In this document: piece by piece, positions 54,170 through 62,970 of the stretch
Layout: each line of letters begins with the position of its first letter
How positions within the stretch are numbered: position 1 is the first letter of the stretch
Assembly (NCBI GenBank): GCA_049115575.1
Contig: JAGDZU010000001.1
Location: forward strand, 1,083,547 to 1,147,546
DNA length: 64,000 nucleotides
Direction: 5' to 3'
Origin: JAHEKB01 sp049115575
Lineage (GTDB): Bacteria > Bacteroidota > Bacteroidia > NS11-12g > UBA9320
The notes under the pieces: model-generated
What the model was told of the DNA's origin: nothing
Database searches by the model: none
Seen by the model: the letters and a program-made list of their open reading frames with translations, nothing else
Program-made: the position numbers and the translations under genes

Positions 54170-54640
54170 TTATACTCTAAAGTGCGAGAATGCTTTATTA
54201 GCCTCCGCCATTTTGTGTGTATCTTCCTTTTTCTTCACTGCAGAACCTTCACCCTTAGATGCAGCCAAAATTTCAGATGCCAGTTTCGTAGCCATTGACT
54301 TCTCATTTCTAGCTCTGGAATATTTGATCATCCATTTAATTCCGAAGGATACTTTTAAGGCTGGTTTCACTTCCATTGGAATTTGGAAAGTAGCACCACC
54401 CACTCTTCTACTTTTTACCATTACAGATGGCATGATATTATTCAATGCCTTGCGGAAAACTTCTATGCCTTCTTCTTCCTCGTTTTTTGAATCGACGATA
54501 TCTATGGCATCATAGAATATTTTTCTCGCTTTGTCCTTTTTACCACCCATCATCATATTGTTGATGAAACGCGAAACCATCACGTCATTAAAACGCGGGT
54601 CAGGAACAATCTCTCTTTTTCTAGCTTTCGACTTTCTCAT
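54170..54640 (-). CDS. rpsG: 30S ribosomal protein S7
   Basis: A 156-residue head protein that starts 3' domain assembly. RKSKARKREIVPDPRFNDVM at the front, MPSVMVKSRRVGGATFQIPM in the middle and KKEDTHKMAEANKAFSHFR at the end match the family. Its ATG overlaps the rpsL stop by one base. Confidence 0.98.
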   Translation of the reverse strand: MRKSKARKREIVPDPRFNDVMVSRFINNMMMGGKKDKARKIFYDAIDIVDSKNEEEEGIEVFRKALNNIMPSVMVKSRRVGGATFQIPMEVKPALKVSFGIKWMIKYSRARNEKSMATKLASEILAASKGEGSAVKKKEDTHKMAEANKAFSHFRV

Positions 54641-55014
54641 TATTTCTTAGGTCTTTTAGCTCCGTATTTACTTCTTCTTTGTGATCTACCTTCTACACCG
54701 GCAGTATCTAATGCACCACGAACTATGTGGTACCTTACACCTGGAAGGTCTTTTACTCTACCACCACGAACAAGAACAATACTGTGTTCCTGCAAGTTGT
54801 GACCCTCACCTGGGATGTAGGCATTCACTTCATTACCGTTGGTAAGCCTTACTCTCGCTACTTTTCTCATAGCCGAGTTTGGCTTCTTGGGAGTGGTTGT
54901 GTAAACCCTAGTGCAAACACCTCTACGTTGAGGACAAGAGTTCAAAGCTCTTGACTTACTCTTCTTGGTGATTTGCGTTCTCCCCTTTCTTACTAGTTGT
55001 TGTATCGTTGGCAT
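54640..55014 (-). CDS. rpsL: 30S ribosomal protein S12
   Basis: A 124-residue decoding-centre protein. MPTIQQLVRKGRTQITKKSK, the loop TTPKKPNSAMRKVARVRLTN (conserved Lys of streptomycin-resistance fame at about 43) and GGRVKDLPGVRYHIVRGALD (Lys about 88) are wild type: both lysines are present. First gene of the translation cluster, with a consensus promoter upstream. Confidence 0.98.
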   Translation of the reverse strand: MPTIQQLVRKGRTQITKKSKSRALNSCPQRRGVCTRVYTTTPKKPNSAMRKVARVRLTNGNEVNAYIPGEGHNLQEHSIVLVRGGRVKDLPGVRYHIVRGALDTAGVEGRSQRRSKYGAKRPKK

Positions 55015-55045
55015 ATACTATTTCTGCAATTTCTAAAAAGGTCTG

Positions 55046-55076
55046 CAAAAGTAACAGTTCTCCCTTAGTTTGCAAG
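55046..55076 (-). promoter_or_regulatory. Promoter of the rpsL-rpsG-fusA ribosomal supercluster
   Basis: Read on the minus strand, CTTG (55073-55076), exactly 19 bases, then TACTTTTG (55046-55053); one mismatch in the -33 box, a perfect -7 box. It ends 31 bases before the rpsL ATG. The rest of the 208-base gap (55015-55222) is AT-rich, with no other recognisable element. Confidence 0.8.
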
Positions 55077-55222
55077 GGGCTTTGAAGAAATTTTTAAGAA
55101 GCAGTTTTGCGGCCTTGATTTGCCTTAGAGCTGCAAGGCTTTTTGAGTGTTTTTTTCCAATAAAAAAAGAGCACAAATTCTAGATAAATACTCCAGCATT
55201 TTTCACCTTTATTTGTTCCAAG

Positions 55223-56128
55223 GTGATAGAAATCATTTCAAGCGCAAAAATTAACCGCAAAAAATGGCAAGATCTCTTGCTCAATTCTGAGCATGCAACC
55301 ATTTACGAAAATCTATGGTATTTAGATGGAATGTGTAGCTATGAAATGGTGATAAGATCTGATTACAGCGGAGGCATGATATTACCTATTAGAAAGAACA
55401 AAGGATTTACCACCTATTCGCAACCCCCTTTTGTACAACAATGCAGATGGATTGGATCTGAACCAAGCACTGATGAGCTCAAGCAATTGTCTGCACTACT
55501 CCAAGACCGCGTTGCGCATATACATATCAACACCAACCTCCAAATCCCCGGCTTTCAACAAAAGAAAAGGGTGAATCTCATTCTTTCTTTAAAAGAAGAA
55601 GCTGATTCATTATATAAGGAATTCAGAAAGGATGTAAGAAAGAACATCAAGAAGAACTTGTCTTCAATTACCGTACTTAAAATAGATGAGGCAGATGTTG
55701 CCATTGATCTATATAGGAAGGCATATGGCGCCCTTAACAAACAAATCAAGCAGGCACATTATCAGAGTTTGGCGGAACTACTTAAAATAGCAATTCAAAA
55801 AAATAATGCCGAGATCTTACTGTGTGTTGATACCCAAGATCATTCAAATGTCTTAGCATCTATGGTGTTTTTAAAAGCACATAAAAGGCTACACTATATA
55901 TTGGGAGCGCCTACGCTAGAAGGCAGGAATAGAAATGCACTAAGTGTGGGTATATGGTCTTTAATACAGGATTATGCAGTCAGGGACATGCACCTAGATT
56001 TTGAGGGCTCTTCTATTAGCAATGTTGCCAACTTTTACAGAGGCTTTGGAGCAGAGCAAGAACATTTCTACGAATTGATTGATACACCAAGCTGGGTATA
56101 CAAGGTGGCAAGATTACTTAGACAATAA
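55223..56128 (+). CDS. FemAB/GNAT-like acyltransferase-fold protein
   Basis: A 301-residue soluble protein. The middle stretch EFRKDVRKNIKKN (about 133-145) and the second half (ASMVFLKAHKRLHYILGAPT, then LDFEGSSISNVANFYRGFGA near 255-275) follow the double-GNAT FemAB plan used by peptidoglycan-bridge and other aminoacyl or acyl transferases. Substrate unknown. The start is GTG; TTTATTTG, near the -7 box, ends 7 bases upstream. Its 3' end overlaps the convergent bshB1 3' end by 15 bases. No close cell-wall genes to suggest a role. Confidence 0.7.
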   Translation: MIEIISSAKINRKKWQDLLLNSEHATIYENLWYLDGMCSYEMVIRSDYSGGMILPIRKNKGFTTYSQPPFVQQCRWIGSEPSTDELKQLSALLQDRVAHIHINTNLQIPGFQQKKRVNLILSLKEEADSLYKEFRKDVRKNIKKNLSSITVLKIDEADVAIDLYRKAYGALNKQIKQAHYQSLAELLKIAIQKNNAEILLCVDTQDHSNVLASMVFLKAHKRLHYILGAPTLEGRNRNALSVGIWSLIQDYAVRDMHLDFEGSSISNVANFYRGFGAEQEHFYELIDTPSWVYKVARLLRQ

Positions 56129-56833
56129 GTGTTCTGGATTCACTTGTAAAGGTGTAATGGTATTGAAACCTTCACCATAACCTTTCATAATGGCAAAGCC
56201 CATTTCAACAGCTCTGGAACTAATGTGATTCACAAAATTCTTGCTAGAAATTAAAGTAGATTTTTCTTTGGAGTTGGGATCATAGAATTGAGACTTATAT
56301 GCTTCTATGGCCTTCATTTTTGTTTCCATCTGATCTGTGATGTCCACCACAAAATCAGGTTGTATAAACCTAAACTGTATATAATGAAAGATTTGCTTTG
56401 GAGTCCATCTATCTTGGCTTTTGCCATCCCTACTGGTTTCAATTTTGGCTAAACCACTGAGAAATGCAGCTTGTTTAACTAATTCAGCAGCACGCGGATG
56501 ATCTATGTGCCTATCTTCTCTAGCATTTATAAAAAGAATCTCAGGTTGATAATGTCTTATGGCTTCCACCACTTTGAGTTTAGTGGCTCTATCCAATTCA
56601 AAAGATGTATCGCCCAAGTCCAAATTTTCTCGAGCATCTAACTTCATAATCTGAGAGGCCATTTCAGACTCCCTCATTCGCAATTCTGCACTTCCTCTTG
56701 TTCCCATCTCACCTTTGGTAAGATCAACTATCCCCACTTTTTTTCCAGCTTGTTGCAATTTGATAAGCGTACCTGAACAAGATAGCTCCACATCATCAGG
56801 ATGAGCGGCAAATGCCAATACATCTAACTTCAT
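56114..56833 (-). CDS. bshB1: Bacillithiol biosynthesis deacetylase BshB1 (PIG-L family)
   Basis: A 239-residue zinc deacetylase that removes acetate from GlcNAc-malate, the second step of bacillithiol synthesis. The metal site AAHPDDVELSCSGTL (residues 8-22; His, Asp, Asp) and the third ligand histidine in EDRHIDHPRAAELV (about 110-123) are intact; TKGEMGTRGSAELRMRE is typical of BshB1. The frame extends upstream to 56875, but MKLDVLAFAAHPDD is the conserved start. It follows the DUF4294 gene by two bases. bshA and bshC are not in the window. Confidence 0.92.
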   Translation of the reverse strand: MKLDVLAFAAHPDDVELSCSGTLIKLQQAGKKVGIVDLTKGEMGTRGSAELRMRESEMASQIMKLDARENLDLGDTSFELDRATKLKVVEAIRHYQPEILFINAREDRHIDHPRAAELVKQAAFLSGLAKIETSRDGKSQDRWTPKQIFHYIQFRFIQPDFVVDITDQMETKMKAIEAYKSQFYDPNSKEKSTLISSKNFVNHISSRAVEMGFAIMKGYGEGFNTITPLQVNPEHLLSK

Positions 56834-56835
56834 AT

Positions 56836-57408
56836 TTATTCCAGTTTGAGACTTTTTATGATGTATTCTATCCAATAGTCTTCTATTGGGTCATACTCCA
56901 CTTTAATATCTGCATTATAGGTCTTTGCTAACATTCCCCAATAGAAAGTGTTTGCATTTCCTCTGTATTTTTTCAAAATTTCATAAGTGGTATTGCCCGT
57001 TTCTCTGTGAATCAGCTTTAATAGAAGTTTGCCCTCTTCAACATACAAGTTCTTAAGATGAGCCATAAACTCTTCCTTAATGGCAGCTTCTGTTTCTTTG
57101 ATGTACTTCTTCCGAGCTCTTCTTCCCCTAATCTGATTCAGATTGTCTTCCATCATTTGCAATCTAAATGCAGCGAGTTTGGCATAGGGCATTACTTTTT
57201 TAACTCTGCGAACCAATTTAAGATATTGGTCTCTTTCCTCTTTGGAGGTAAACTCCCTAAAAATGAATTCATCAAATTCATAAACAAAGAAAGTATCTCC
57301 ATCCATTACCACTTTGCGCACAATTTTCATGGAATCTGGAACGTGAACTTGAGCCATTAGACTCAGTCCAAAAAATACTAGTATTATGGATTTGATTGCT
57401 CTCATCAA
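56836..57408 (-). CDS. DUF4294 domain-containing exported protein
   Basis: A 190-residue protein with a signal peptide (AIKSIILVFFGLSLMAQ). VVMDGDTFFVYEFDEFIF near residue 33 and the basic helical RRVKKVMPYAKLAAFRLQMM (about 67-86), then RETGNTTYEILKKYRG (about 135), are the DUF4294 pattern, seen mostly in Bacteroidota. The role is not known. It lies between recO (10 bases) and bshB1 (2 bases), all on one strand with porZ. Confidence 0.85.
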   Translation of the reverse strand: MMRAIKSIILVFFGLSLMAQVHVPDSMKIVRKVVMDGDTFFVYEFDEFIFREFTSKEERDQYLKLVRRVKKVMPYAKLAAFRLQMMEDNLNQIRGRRARKKYIKETEAAIKEEFMAHLKNLYVEEGKLLLKLIHRETGNTTYEILKKYRGNANTFYWGMLAKTYNADIKVEYDPIEDYWIEYIIKSLKLE

Positions 57409-57418
57409 TAAGTTTAAA

Positions 57419-58147
57419 TCAAACAGTATGCCAAGCTTCCATTACTTCAGTTAAGACTTTCAGTGATTTCATCTCCCTGTTTTTCATTATATGGAATTGA
57501 AAATACAAAATTAAGCTATTGAGTAACTCCCTCCTTTGTTTACCACTCATTAGAAGATGATGTTGCTGGCCAGCATTTAACTTGAGCTCATAAAGAAGCC
57601 TAGACAGATCAGATGGTATACTGTGCTCATCTCTATGAGAATGAAAGCTTCCAGTGTCTAAATTAAAGTATGGATTGTCATTGCTATAACTACCATGAGG
57701 TTCAATGCCCAGTACTTTGGCATATTTCATCATGAAATAAAGCGGAAAGTTGGATACTTCTTTTCCATGCTCTAATGCTAATATCTCCTCTTTAATAAAA
57801 TTAAAAAGCGTTTCATCTCCGTCCTCTTCCCATAAACAAGCGTTGAGAAGTTCAATAATAAAAAGAGCTACTCCTCTTTTTCTGAAATCTTGACTGATAT
57901 TCACTAAAAGCGGCTCGCACCTGAGTTCCTTTACTCTTTGCAAATTGTTGCTGCTCTTTTCATAAGCCTCAAGCTGTAATATGTTTAAGGGTTGAAGGCT
58001 AGACATAGAAATTTTAGCCTTCGGTTTGCGTACCCCATTAATTAAGAAGCTGCGTATTCCATGAACTTTGGTGTAAGTTTTACATATAACACTGCTTTCA
58101 CTGTAATGTGTATTTCTGAGTACTATGGCTTCCGTTTTATAAACCAC
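57419..58147 (-). CDS. recO: DNA repair protein RecO
   Basis: A 242-residue recombination mediator that helps RecA replace SSB on gapped DNA. The N-terminal OB fold (YKTEAIVLRNTHYSESSVIC, then YTKVHGIRSFLINGVRKPKA) is typical; the rest is the helical domain. The zinc-cysteine cluster of some RecO proteins is not seen. The GTG start shares its first G with the TAG stop of porZ (TAGTG), so the genes are coupled. Confidence 0.92.
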   Translation of the reverse strand: MVYKTEAIVLRNTHYSESSVICKTYTKVHGIRSFLINGVRKPKAKISMSSLQPLNILQLEAYEKSSNNLQRVKELRCEPLLVNISQDFRKRGVALFIIELLNACLWEEDGDETLFNFIKEEILALEHGKEVSNFPLYFMMKYAKVLGIEPHGSYSNDNPYFNLDTGSFHSHRDEHSIPSDLSRLLYELKLNAGQQHHLLMSGKQRRELLNSLILYFQFHIMKNREMKSLKVLTEVMEAWHTV

Positions 58148-60402
58148 TACCTTACAATCAATAGCTTGCTAACCAAGGCGTCTTCATCGTCTTTAGTAGA
58201 ACTGAAAATGAGATAAACCCCAGTTTGAGGTCTCTCACCACTAAAGTTTCGGCCGTCCCAAACTGCAGTACCTCCCGTAGCAATCATTTCATAGACCACT
58301 CTTCCTGCTACATCAGCTATTTTAACGGTAGCATCTTCGTACAGGCCGGTAATAGTTATAGGCCCATCGTAATCTTTATGAACGGGGTTTGGAAAAACCA
58401 ATGGATTTGCCTCATCTACTTTAGCGCTTGTTGCATCTCCTCGGTAAGATACCATACCACCCGTTGTTCCGAAGAATATCTCTCCTGTAACGGGTTCAAC
58501 TCCTACACAATTAACTGTATTGCTAGGCAAAGGGCTATTGCTTACTGTTAAATGAAGCAAGACTTCAGAACCGTCTTCCTTGATTAACCATGCGCCATTA
58601 TTAGTTGCAACCCATTTGCGGTTAGCCCCATCTATCTTAATGTCATTGATTACTTCGTTTCCTAGAAGGTAACCCACATCTTCACCATCATCTATAATAA
58701 TTTGTTGAGCATCTGCATTCTTTCCTCCTTCGAATACTAAACTTGGATTGTAAAAAATTGCTAGACCTGTTTCTGTTCCTACCCAAATCTCACCATCTCT
58801 ATCAAGCACCATGGCATTCACTACATTGCTCGGTAAACCACCACCATTAACAGATGTTGTAAGTACACGCACAAGTGGTGGGTTCACACCCTCTTCATCT
58901 TCTTTAAAAACGAGAATTCCTTTGCTAGATTCTCTTTCCAAGGCCATCCATTTCTGATCAAATTCATCTACCACCATTTCACCTAGCCTCTGTTCACCTA
59001 CATCATAGCTATCCCAGCTACCGTCTTGCATGCGAACTACCAGAGCTTTGTCCGTCTCAAAATTGGTCATCCAAAGATTCTCTTTGCTATCTAGCCCCAA
59101 TCCCAAAACATAAGTGAAGTCACTCCCTGTGGCATCTTTAAGCAAAGGAGTATTGTCAGAATCATAGCGGGCAACAAAATCCCCGCGGTTAAGTTGGCAA
59201 AGGCCTGTACCATGAGTCCCCATCCAGATGTCACCATTATTCTGATTAATCTCTATAGATGTAAAATCATACATGCTAGAAAGCTCAGGTACATTGGTAG
59301 GTCTATTTGTCCATTTACCTTTCTCAAACATATAATAACCTGTATTGGTAAAAGTAGGAGCATAAATGGTAGAATGTCCTCCGCTTGTGACCCACATTTG
59401 ATTACCGAGTCCTTCCATTTCAAAAGTGGTTGGACCAAAGGGTCCTTGCGGTCTAAGTGATGATTGTTGACCAGCGGGCGTAATTTTAACCATGCCCGTA
59501 TAAAATCCTCCGCACCATATATTGTTTTGATGGTCTACTACTGCATAGTCCTTGAATTTTTCCGCCACATTACGATCCCATGAACCATTGTCAAACACGT
59601 ATATACCATTGGTGTAAGTCACCACAAGTTTTCCGTGATTGGAAGTGATGCTTTTATAATCTTGCTTTGAACCTATCCAGAATAAACTATAACTACCGTC
59701 ATAGGAGTAAACTACGCTGTCTTCTACAAAAAGCAGCTCATTGTTGTATACTCTGAGAAAATCCGCTCCCGTAGATGATTTGAACAGAGACCATGAACTA
59801 AAATCACTGAGATTTACCTGATTTGAAACTAAGGCTCCATAAATCCCATCTGTTGTCCCCAAATAAATACTGTCTTTATATAAAGCTGTAGTGAGCACAT
59901 CTAGATTGGTTCCGCCTGGTCCTATGTTTAAGTAGCTGTCTTTTATTTCTTGTTCAACAAGATCTATAACAACAACTCCAAAGGAGCACGAGACATAGGC
60001 AAAGTCTCCAAATACTTGAATCTCATTAATCTCTTTTTTACCAATAATTGTTTTGCGCAATATCCCCTGTATGTTAATGATCTTTCCTTCCTTCAATAGG
60101 TCTACATTGGTGTTCCTATATCCAATAATCAAAGTATTGTGATCATCAGAGTATGCCAAGGTTTTAACCTCTGTATCTGAAAATCCATTCACCTTGGAAT
60201 AAAGTTCTATTTCACCACTGAGTTTATGAAAACTATAGAATCCTATCTCTCCAACAACATAAAGTAATTGTGGGGTTTCAACTAATTGAGTAACGCTGTT
60301 ATATGGCAGATGTATGCGCCATTGACCAATAGGAATAGACTCCTGGGCACGCCCAATGAAGGCACACAGAAGGAAGATGATAAGCAGGCAGTTTCTCCTC
60401 AT
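58147..60402 (-). CDS. porZ: PorZ-like T9SS beta-propeller protein with C-terminal sorting domain
   Basis: A 751-residue surface protein. After the signal MRRNCLLIIFLLCAFIGRAQ, IGQWRIHLPYNSVTQLVET starts the first of two seven-bladed propellers (repeats such as NNGDIWMGTHGTGLCQLN and DGEIWVGTETGLAIFYNP), and a C-terminal domain from about residue 650 (VFPNPVHKDYDGPITITGLY, later GVYLIFSS) is of the type IX sorting kind. PorZ in Porphyromonas sits in the surface attachment complex and delivers anionic lipopolysaccharide to PorU. The ATG at 60402 gives the signal peptide; the frame extends to 60450. It is followed by recO. Confidence 0.88.
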   Translation of the reverse strand: MRRNCLLIIFLLCAFIGRAQESIPIGQWRIHLPYNSVTQLVETPQLLYVVGEIGFYSFHKLSGEIELYSKVNGFSDTEVKTLAYSDDHNTLIIGYRNTNVDLLKEGKIINIQGILRKTIIGKKEINEIQVFGDFAYVSCSFGVVVIDLVEQEIKDSYLNIGPGGTNLDVLTTALYKDSIYLGTTDGIYGALVSNQVNLSDFSSWSLFKSSTGADFLRVYNNELLFVEDSVVYSYDGSYSLFWIGSKQDYKSITSNHGKLVVTYTNGIYVFDNGSWDRNVAEKFKDYAVVDHQNNIWCGGFYTGMVKITPAGQQSSLRPQGPFGPTTFEMEGLGNQMWVTSGGHSTIYAPTFTNTGYYMFEKGKWTNRPTNVPELSSMYDFTSIEINQNNGDIWMGTHGTGLCQLNRGDFVARYDSDNTPLLKDATGSDFTYVLGLGLDSKENLWMTNFETDKALVVRMQDGSWDSYDVGEQRLGEMVVDEFDQKWMALERESSKGILVFKEDEEGVNPPLVRVLTTSVNGGGLPSNVVNAMVLDRDGEIWVGTETGLAIFYNPSLVFEGGKNADAQQIIIDDGEDVGYLLGNEVINDIKIDGANRKWVATNNGAWLIKEDGSEVLLHLTVSNSPLPSNTVNCVGVEPVTGEIFFGTTGGMVSYRGDATSAKVDEANPLVFPNPVHKDYDGPITITGLYEDATVKIADVAGRVVYEMIATGGTAVWDGRNFSGERPQTGVYLIFSSTKDDEDALVSKLLIVR

Positions 60403-60410
60403 GTAAAACA

Positions 60411-60418
60411 CAAATCTA
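60411..60418 (-). promoter_or_regulatory. -7 box candidate for the porZ-recO operon
   Basis: Read on the minus strand, TAGATTTG is an exact TAnnTTTG match 8 bases before the porZ ATG. No -33 box at the right distance. It supports the start at 60402 over the longer frame. Confidence 0.4.
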
Positions 60419-60491
60419 ACGCAGTTAATTAAGAGCTGGTATGTCTGCAAACAAAAATGCCACTAAAATGTATTTAATCAGGAGTGCATCT

Positions 60492-60499
60492 TACTTTTG
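60492..60499 (+). promoter_or_regulatory. -7 box candidate for lipA
   Basis: TACTTTTG is an exact -7 match, ending 9 bases before the lipA ATG. A proper -33 box is not seen (TGTA at the expected place). Confidence 0.45.
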
Positions 60500-60508
60500 C
60501 GCCTGCTC

Positions 60509-61393
60509 ATGGCAAATAAGATTGAGAATAAACCAGAAGTAAAAATCAAACAAACCGGAAGGGTAAAACCCGATTGGTTAAAGACCCAGATTCCAGGTGA
60601 TGGAAAATACCGCGATTTGGTTAAAATGGTGAGAGACAATAATCTTCACACTATTTGCGAAAGTGGTAAGTGTCCTAATATTGGTGAATGCTGGGGAGCT
60701 GGAACCGCCACTTTTATGATATTGGGTAATACTTGCACTCGATCTTGTCAGTTCTGCAATGTTGCCACAGGTGCAGGAGATATTTTAGACCCGCTTGAGC
60801 CTTTCAAAGTGGCTCAATCCATTAACATGATGGGTATAAAGCATGCGGTCATTACAAGTGTAGACAGAGATGATCTCGCTGACGGTGGATCCATTCATTG
60901 GGCTAAAACCGTATCAACTATTCGAGAACACAATCCAGATATAACCTTGGAAACCCTAATCCCAGACTTTCAGGGAAGAGAAGAGCAGATAGACCGTATT
61001 ATAGAAGTTCATCCTGAAATTGTGTCTCACAATATAGAAACGGTAGAGCGCATGACTAAGAAAGTGAGAGTGCAGGCTAAATACGAAAGAAGTATGCAAG
61101 TTCTTCGCTATTTGAAAGACAAAGGTATGAAAACCAAAAGCGGGATAATGTGTGGTATGGGTGAAACCCAAGATGAAGTTATTAAAACCATGGAAGATCT
61201 AAAAGAACATGGTGTAGACATATTAACTCTTGGGCAATACATGCAACCCACTCCAAGACATCTTGCAGTGGCAGAATATGTGCACCCAGATGTGTTTGCT
61301 AAATACAAATCATACGGCGATTATCTTGGATTTGATTATATAGAATCTGGTCCTTTAGTGAGGAGTTCTTATCATGCTGAAAAGCACCTATGA
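60509..61393 (+). CDS. lipA: Lipoyl synthase
   Basis: A 294-residue radical-SAM enzyme that inserts two sulfurs into octanoyl-protein to make lipoyl cofactor. The auxiliary cluster CESGKCPNIGECWG and the radical cluster CTRSCQFC (about 70-77) carry all cysteines, and the conserved C-terminal GPLVRSSYHAE is intact. The frame is open four codons upstream to TTG, but the ATG gives the usual start MANKIENKP. LipB is not adjacent. Confidence 0.97.
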   Translation: MANKIENKPEVKIKQTGRVKPDWLKTQIPGDGKYRDLVKMVRDNNLHTICESGKCPNIGECWGAGTATFMILGNTCTRSCQFCNVATGAGDILDPLEPFKVAQSINMMGIKHAVITSVDRDDLADGGSIHWAKTVSTIREHNPDITLETLIPDFQGREEQIDRIIEVHPEIVSHNIETVERMTKKVRVQAKYERSMQVLRYLKDKGMKTKSGIMCGMGETQDEVIKTMEDLKEHGVDILTLGQYMQPTPRHLAVAEYVHPDVFAKYKSYGDYLGFDYIESGPLVRSSYHAEKHL

Positions 61394-61465
61394 GACAAAT
61401 TCTATACTTAAATTCTAAATCCCAAATCATTAATTCTTAAGAATTTTTTTCGATAGCTTTACGCC

Positions 61466-62653
61466 ATGAATTCTATCATTGATCAGGCGCCTCAAGTTTC
61501 GGAGGCATATGACATGAATACGGCAGATGCCCATGCCTATATGGGAAAGGTGGAACAATGGTTATCTACTCAAAACAAGGGTATTGATGAATGCATATCA
61601 GATGCAAGCTTATTGGGAGATAAAGCGTTGGCTCTAGGAACTGCGCTTAAATTCATCAAGTCAAAACAGATTATTCTAGGTTTGAAAGAGAAGGTGAATG
61701 TGTCTTTGATCAATCCTGTATACAAAGAAATTGGTCGCTTGAAACGAAGAGAAGAACACCCTCATGGTGAAAACTCTCTCAGAACTAAGATTGCTTGCCT
61801 CGATTACTTCCATAGTATTAATCCATTATTTAATGGAAGAGTCATAGTAGTTGACGATGGTTGCCCAGATGGATCAGGTGCATTTGCCAAACAGATTTTA
61901 TCTGAATATCCAGATTCCCCTCATCACGTATACTTCTTAGAAGAGGCTATAGTAGCACAAGACCCAGACACTCCAGAAGGTATCACAGAAAAAAGCGGAT
62001 CAAATCGCAGTGTTAAAGGTGGAGCTGTTCTATTTGGAATGAAAAAAGCACTTCAGTCTTCTTATGAAGGACTGCATATCATAATTGATAATGACGCTGA
62101 TTTGTCTGTTCATCCCATGCAAGTTGGGCTCCTTTTAGAAGACATTGTAAATGGCAATGCTAAGGTAGTTGCTGGATCAAGGCGTGAAAAAGATTCTATT
62201 GCGCTAATTGGTGGGAGTAGAAATAGCAGAGGAAACCTCTTTATTCAAATATGGAAGCACTTTCTACCAGAGCTAGCAAAGCACATTACAGATACCAATA
62301 GAGCATTTAAGGCATTTGAGAGTGAGGCACTAAGGGAAATTTTGCCCTTGATAAAAATCTATACTTTCCCTTATCAAATTGAAGTTTTACAAGCCACTCT
62401 ATCTTTAGGTATTCCTCTGGTTAAAAAAGGCATTGCTTATATTGACTCAGAAGCGGCATCTACTCAAAGCGGCGATAATATTACTGAAACTTACTTGAAT
62501 CAAATTCATCAGATCATGGACATTTCACAAAGGTATAAAACCATTGATGATTCTGATCCGTTGTTTGCCTTTTTCAATTCAATCTCAGAAGAAGACTGGA
62601 TGCGAATCGAATCTAATCCTCCAGATAAATTATTGGACTTAGTAAATCTATAA
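61466..62653 (+). CDS. Atypical GT-A-fold glycosyltransferase-like protein
   Basis: A 395-residue soluble protein. The first ~85 residues are helical and unlike known domains. Then NVSLINPVYKEIGRL opens a GT2-like core: RVIVVDDGCPDGSG (about 125-138, the VDDG motif), DNDADLSVHP (about 207-216, DxD-like), VAGSRREKDS (about 232) and TDTNRAFKAFESEAL with FPYQIEVLQATLSLG, which resemble polyprenyl-phosphate sugar transferases. The gap between the first strand and VDDG is longer than usual and no membrane segment is seen. Substrate unknown. TAGCTTTA, one mismatch from the -7 box, ends 4 bases before the ATG. Confidence 0.65.
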   Translation: MNSIIDQAPQVSEAYDMNTADAHAYMGKVEQWLSTQNKGIDECISDASLLGDKALALGTALKFIKSKQIILGLKEKVNVSLINPVYKEIGRLKRREEHPHGENSLRTKIACLDYFHSINPLFNGRVIVVDDGCPDGSGAFAKQILSEYPDSPHHVYFLEEAIVAQDPDTPEGITEKSGSNRSVKGGAVLFGMKKALQSSYEGLHIIIDNDADLSVHPMQVGLLLEDIVNGNAKVVAGSRREKDSIALIGGSRNSRGNLFIQIWKHFLPELAKHITDTNRAFKAFESEALREILPLIKIYTFPYQIEVLQATLSLGIPLVKKGIAYIDSEAASTQSGDNITETYLNQIHQIMDISQRYKTIDDSDPLFAFFNSISEEDWMRIESNPPDKLLDLVNL

Positions 62654-62672
62654 AAGTCCATCGACAGCTTAA

Positions 62673-62963
62673 TTAATCTAGTAGTTGGTCTATGGCTGAA
62701 GCCAATTTAAAATCCAATTCGGTTAGTCCTCCAGCATCATGTGTACTCAAGGATATTTCAACTGAGTTATAGACATTAGACCAATTTGGGTGATGGTTCA
62801 TTTTCTCAGCAAGTATGGCCACCTTAGACATAAAGCCAAAAGCCTCTATAAAGTTTGAAAACCTGAATTCGCGTTTGATAAACTCTCCTTCAATACTCCA
62901 AGCCGTTAACGCTGATAAGTGGCTTTGTATTTCTTGTTCCGTTAATTTTTTCAAGTATTCCAA
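62673..62963 (-). CDS. phhB: Pterin-4a-carbinolamine dehydratase
   Basis: A 96-residue enzyme that recycles 4a-hydroxytetrahydrobiopterin after aromatic amino-acid hydroxylation. The catalytic cluster EKMNHHPNWSNVYNSVEI (about 53-70; His-His and later His in LSTHDAGGLTELD) is conserved. The start is probably a TTG: at 62963, or at 62954 three codons in. The stop lies 20 bases from the glycosyltransferase gene (convergent), with no clear terminator between them. Confidence 0.9.
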   Translation of the reverse strand: MEYLKKLTEQEIQSHLSALTAWSIEGEFIKREFRFSNFIEAFGFMSKVAILAEKMNHHPNWSNVYNSVEISLSTHDAGGLTELDFKLASAIDQLLD

Positions 62964-62970
62964 AATAGGG

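Noticed and set aside
61432..61450. AATTCTTAAGAATT palindrome followed by T residues after lipA as a terminator
   Set aside because: The stem would be only five A/T-rich pairs with a four-base loop; too weak to claim.
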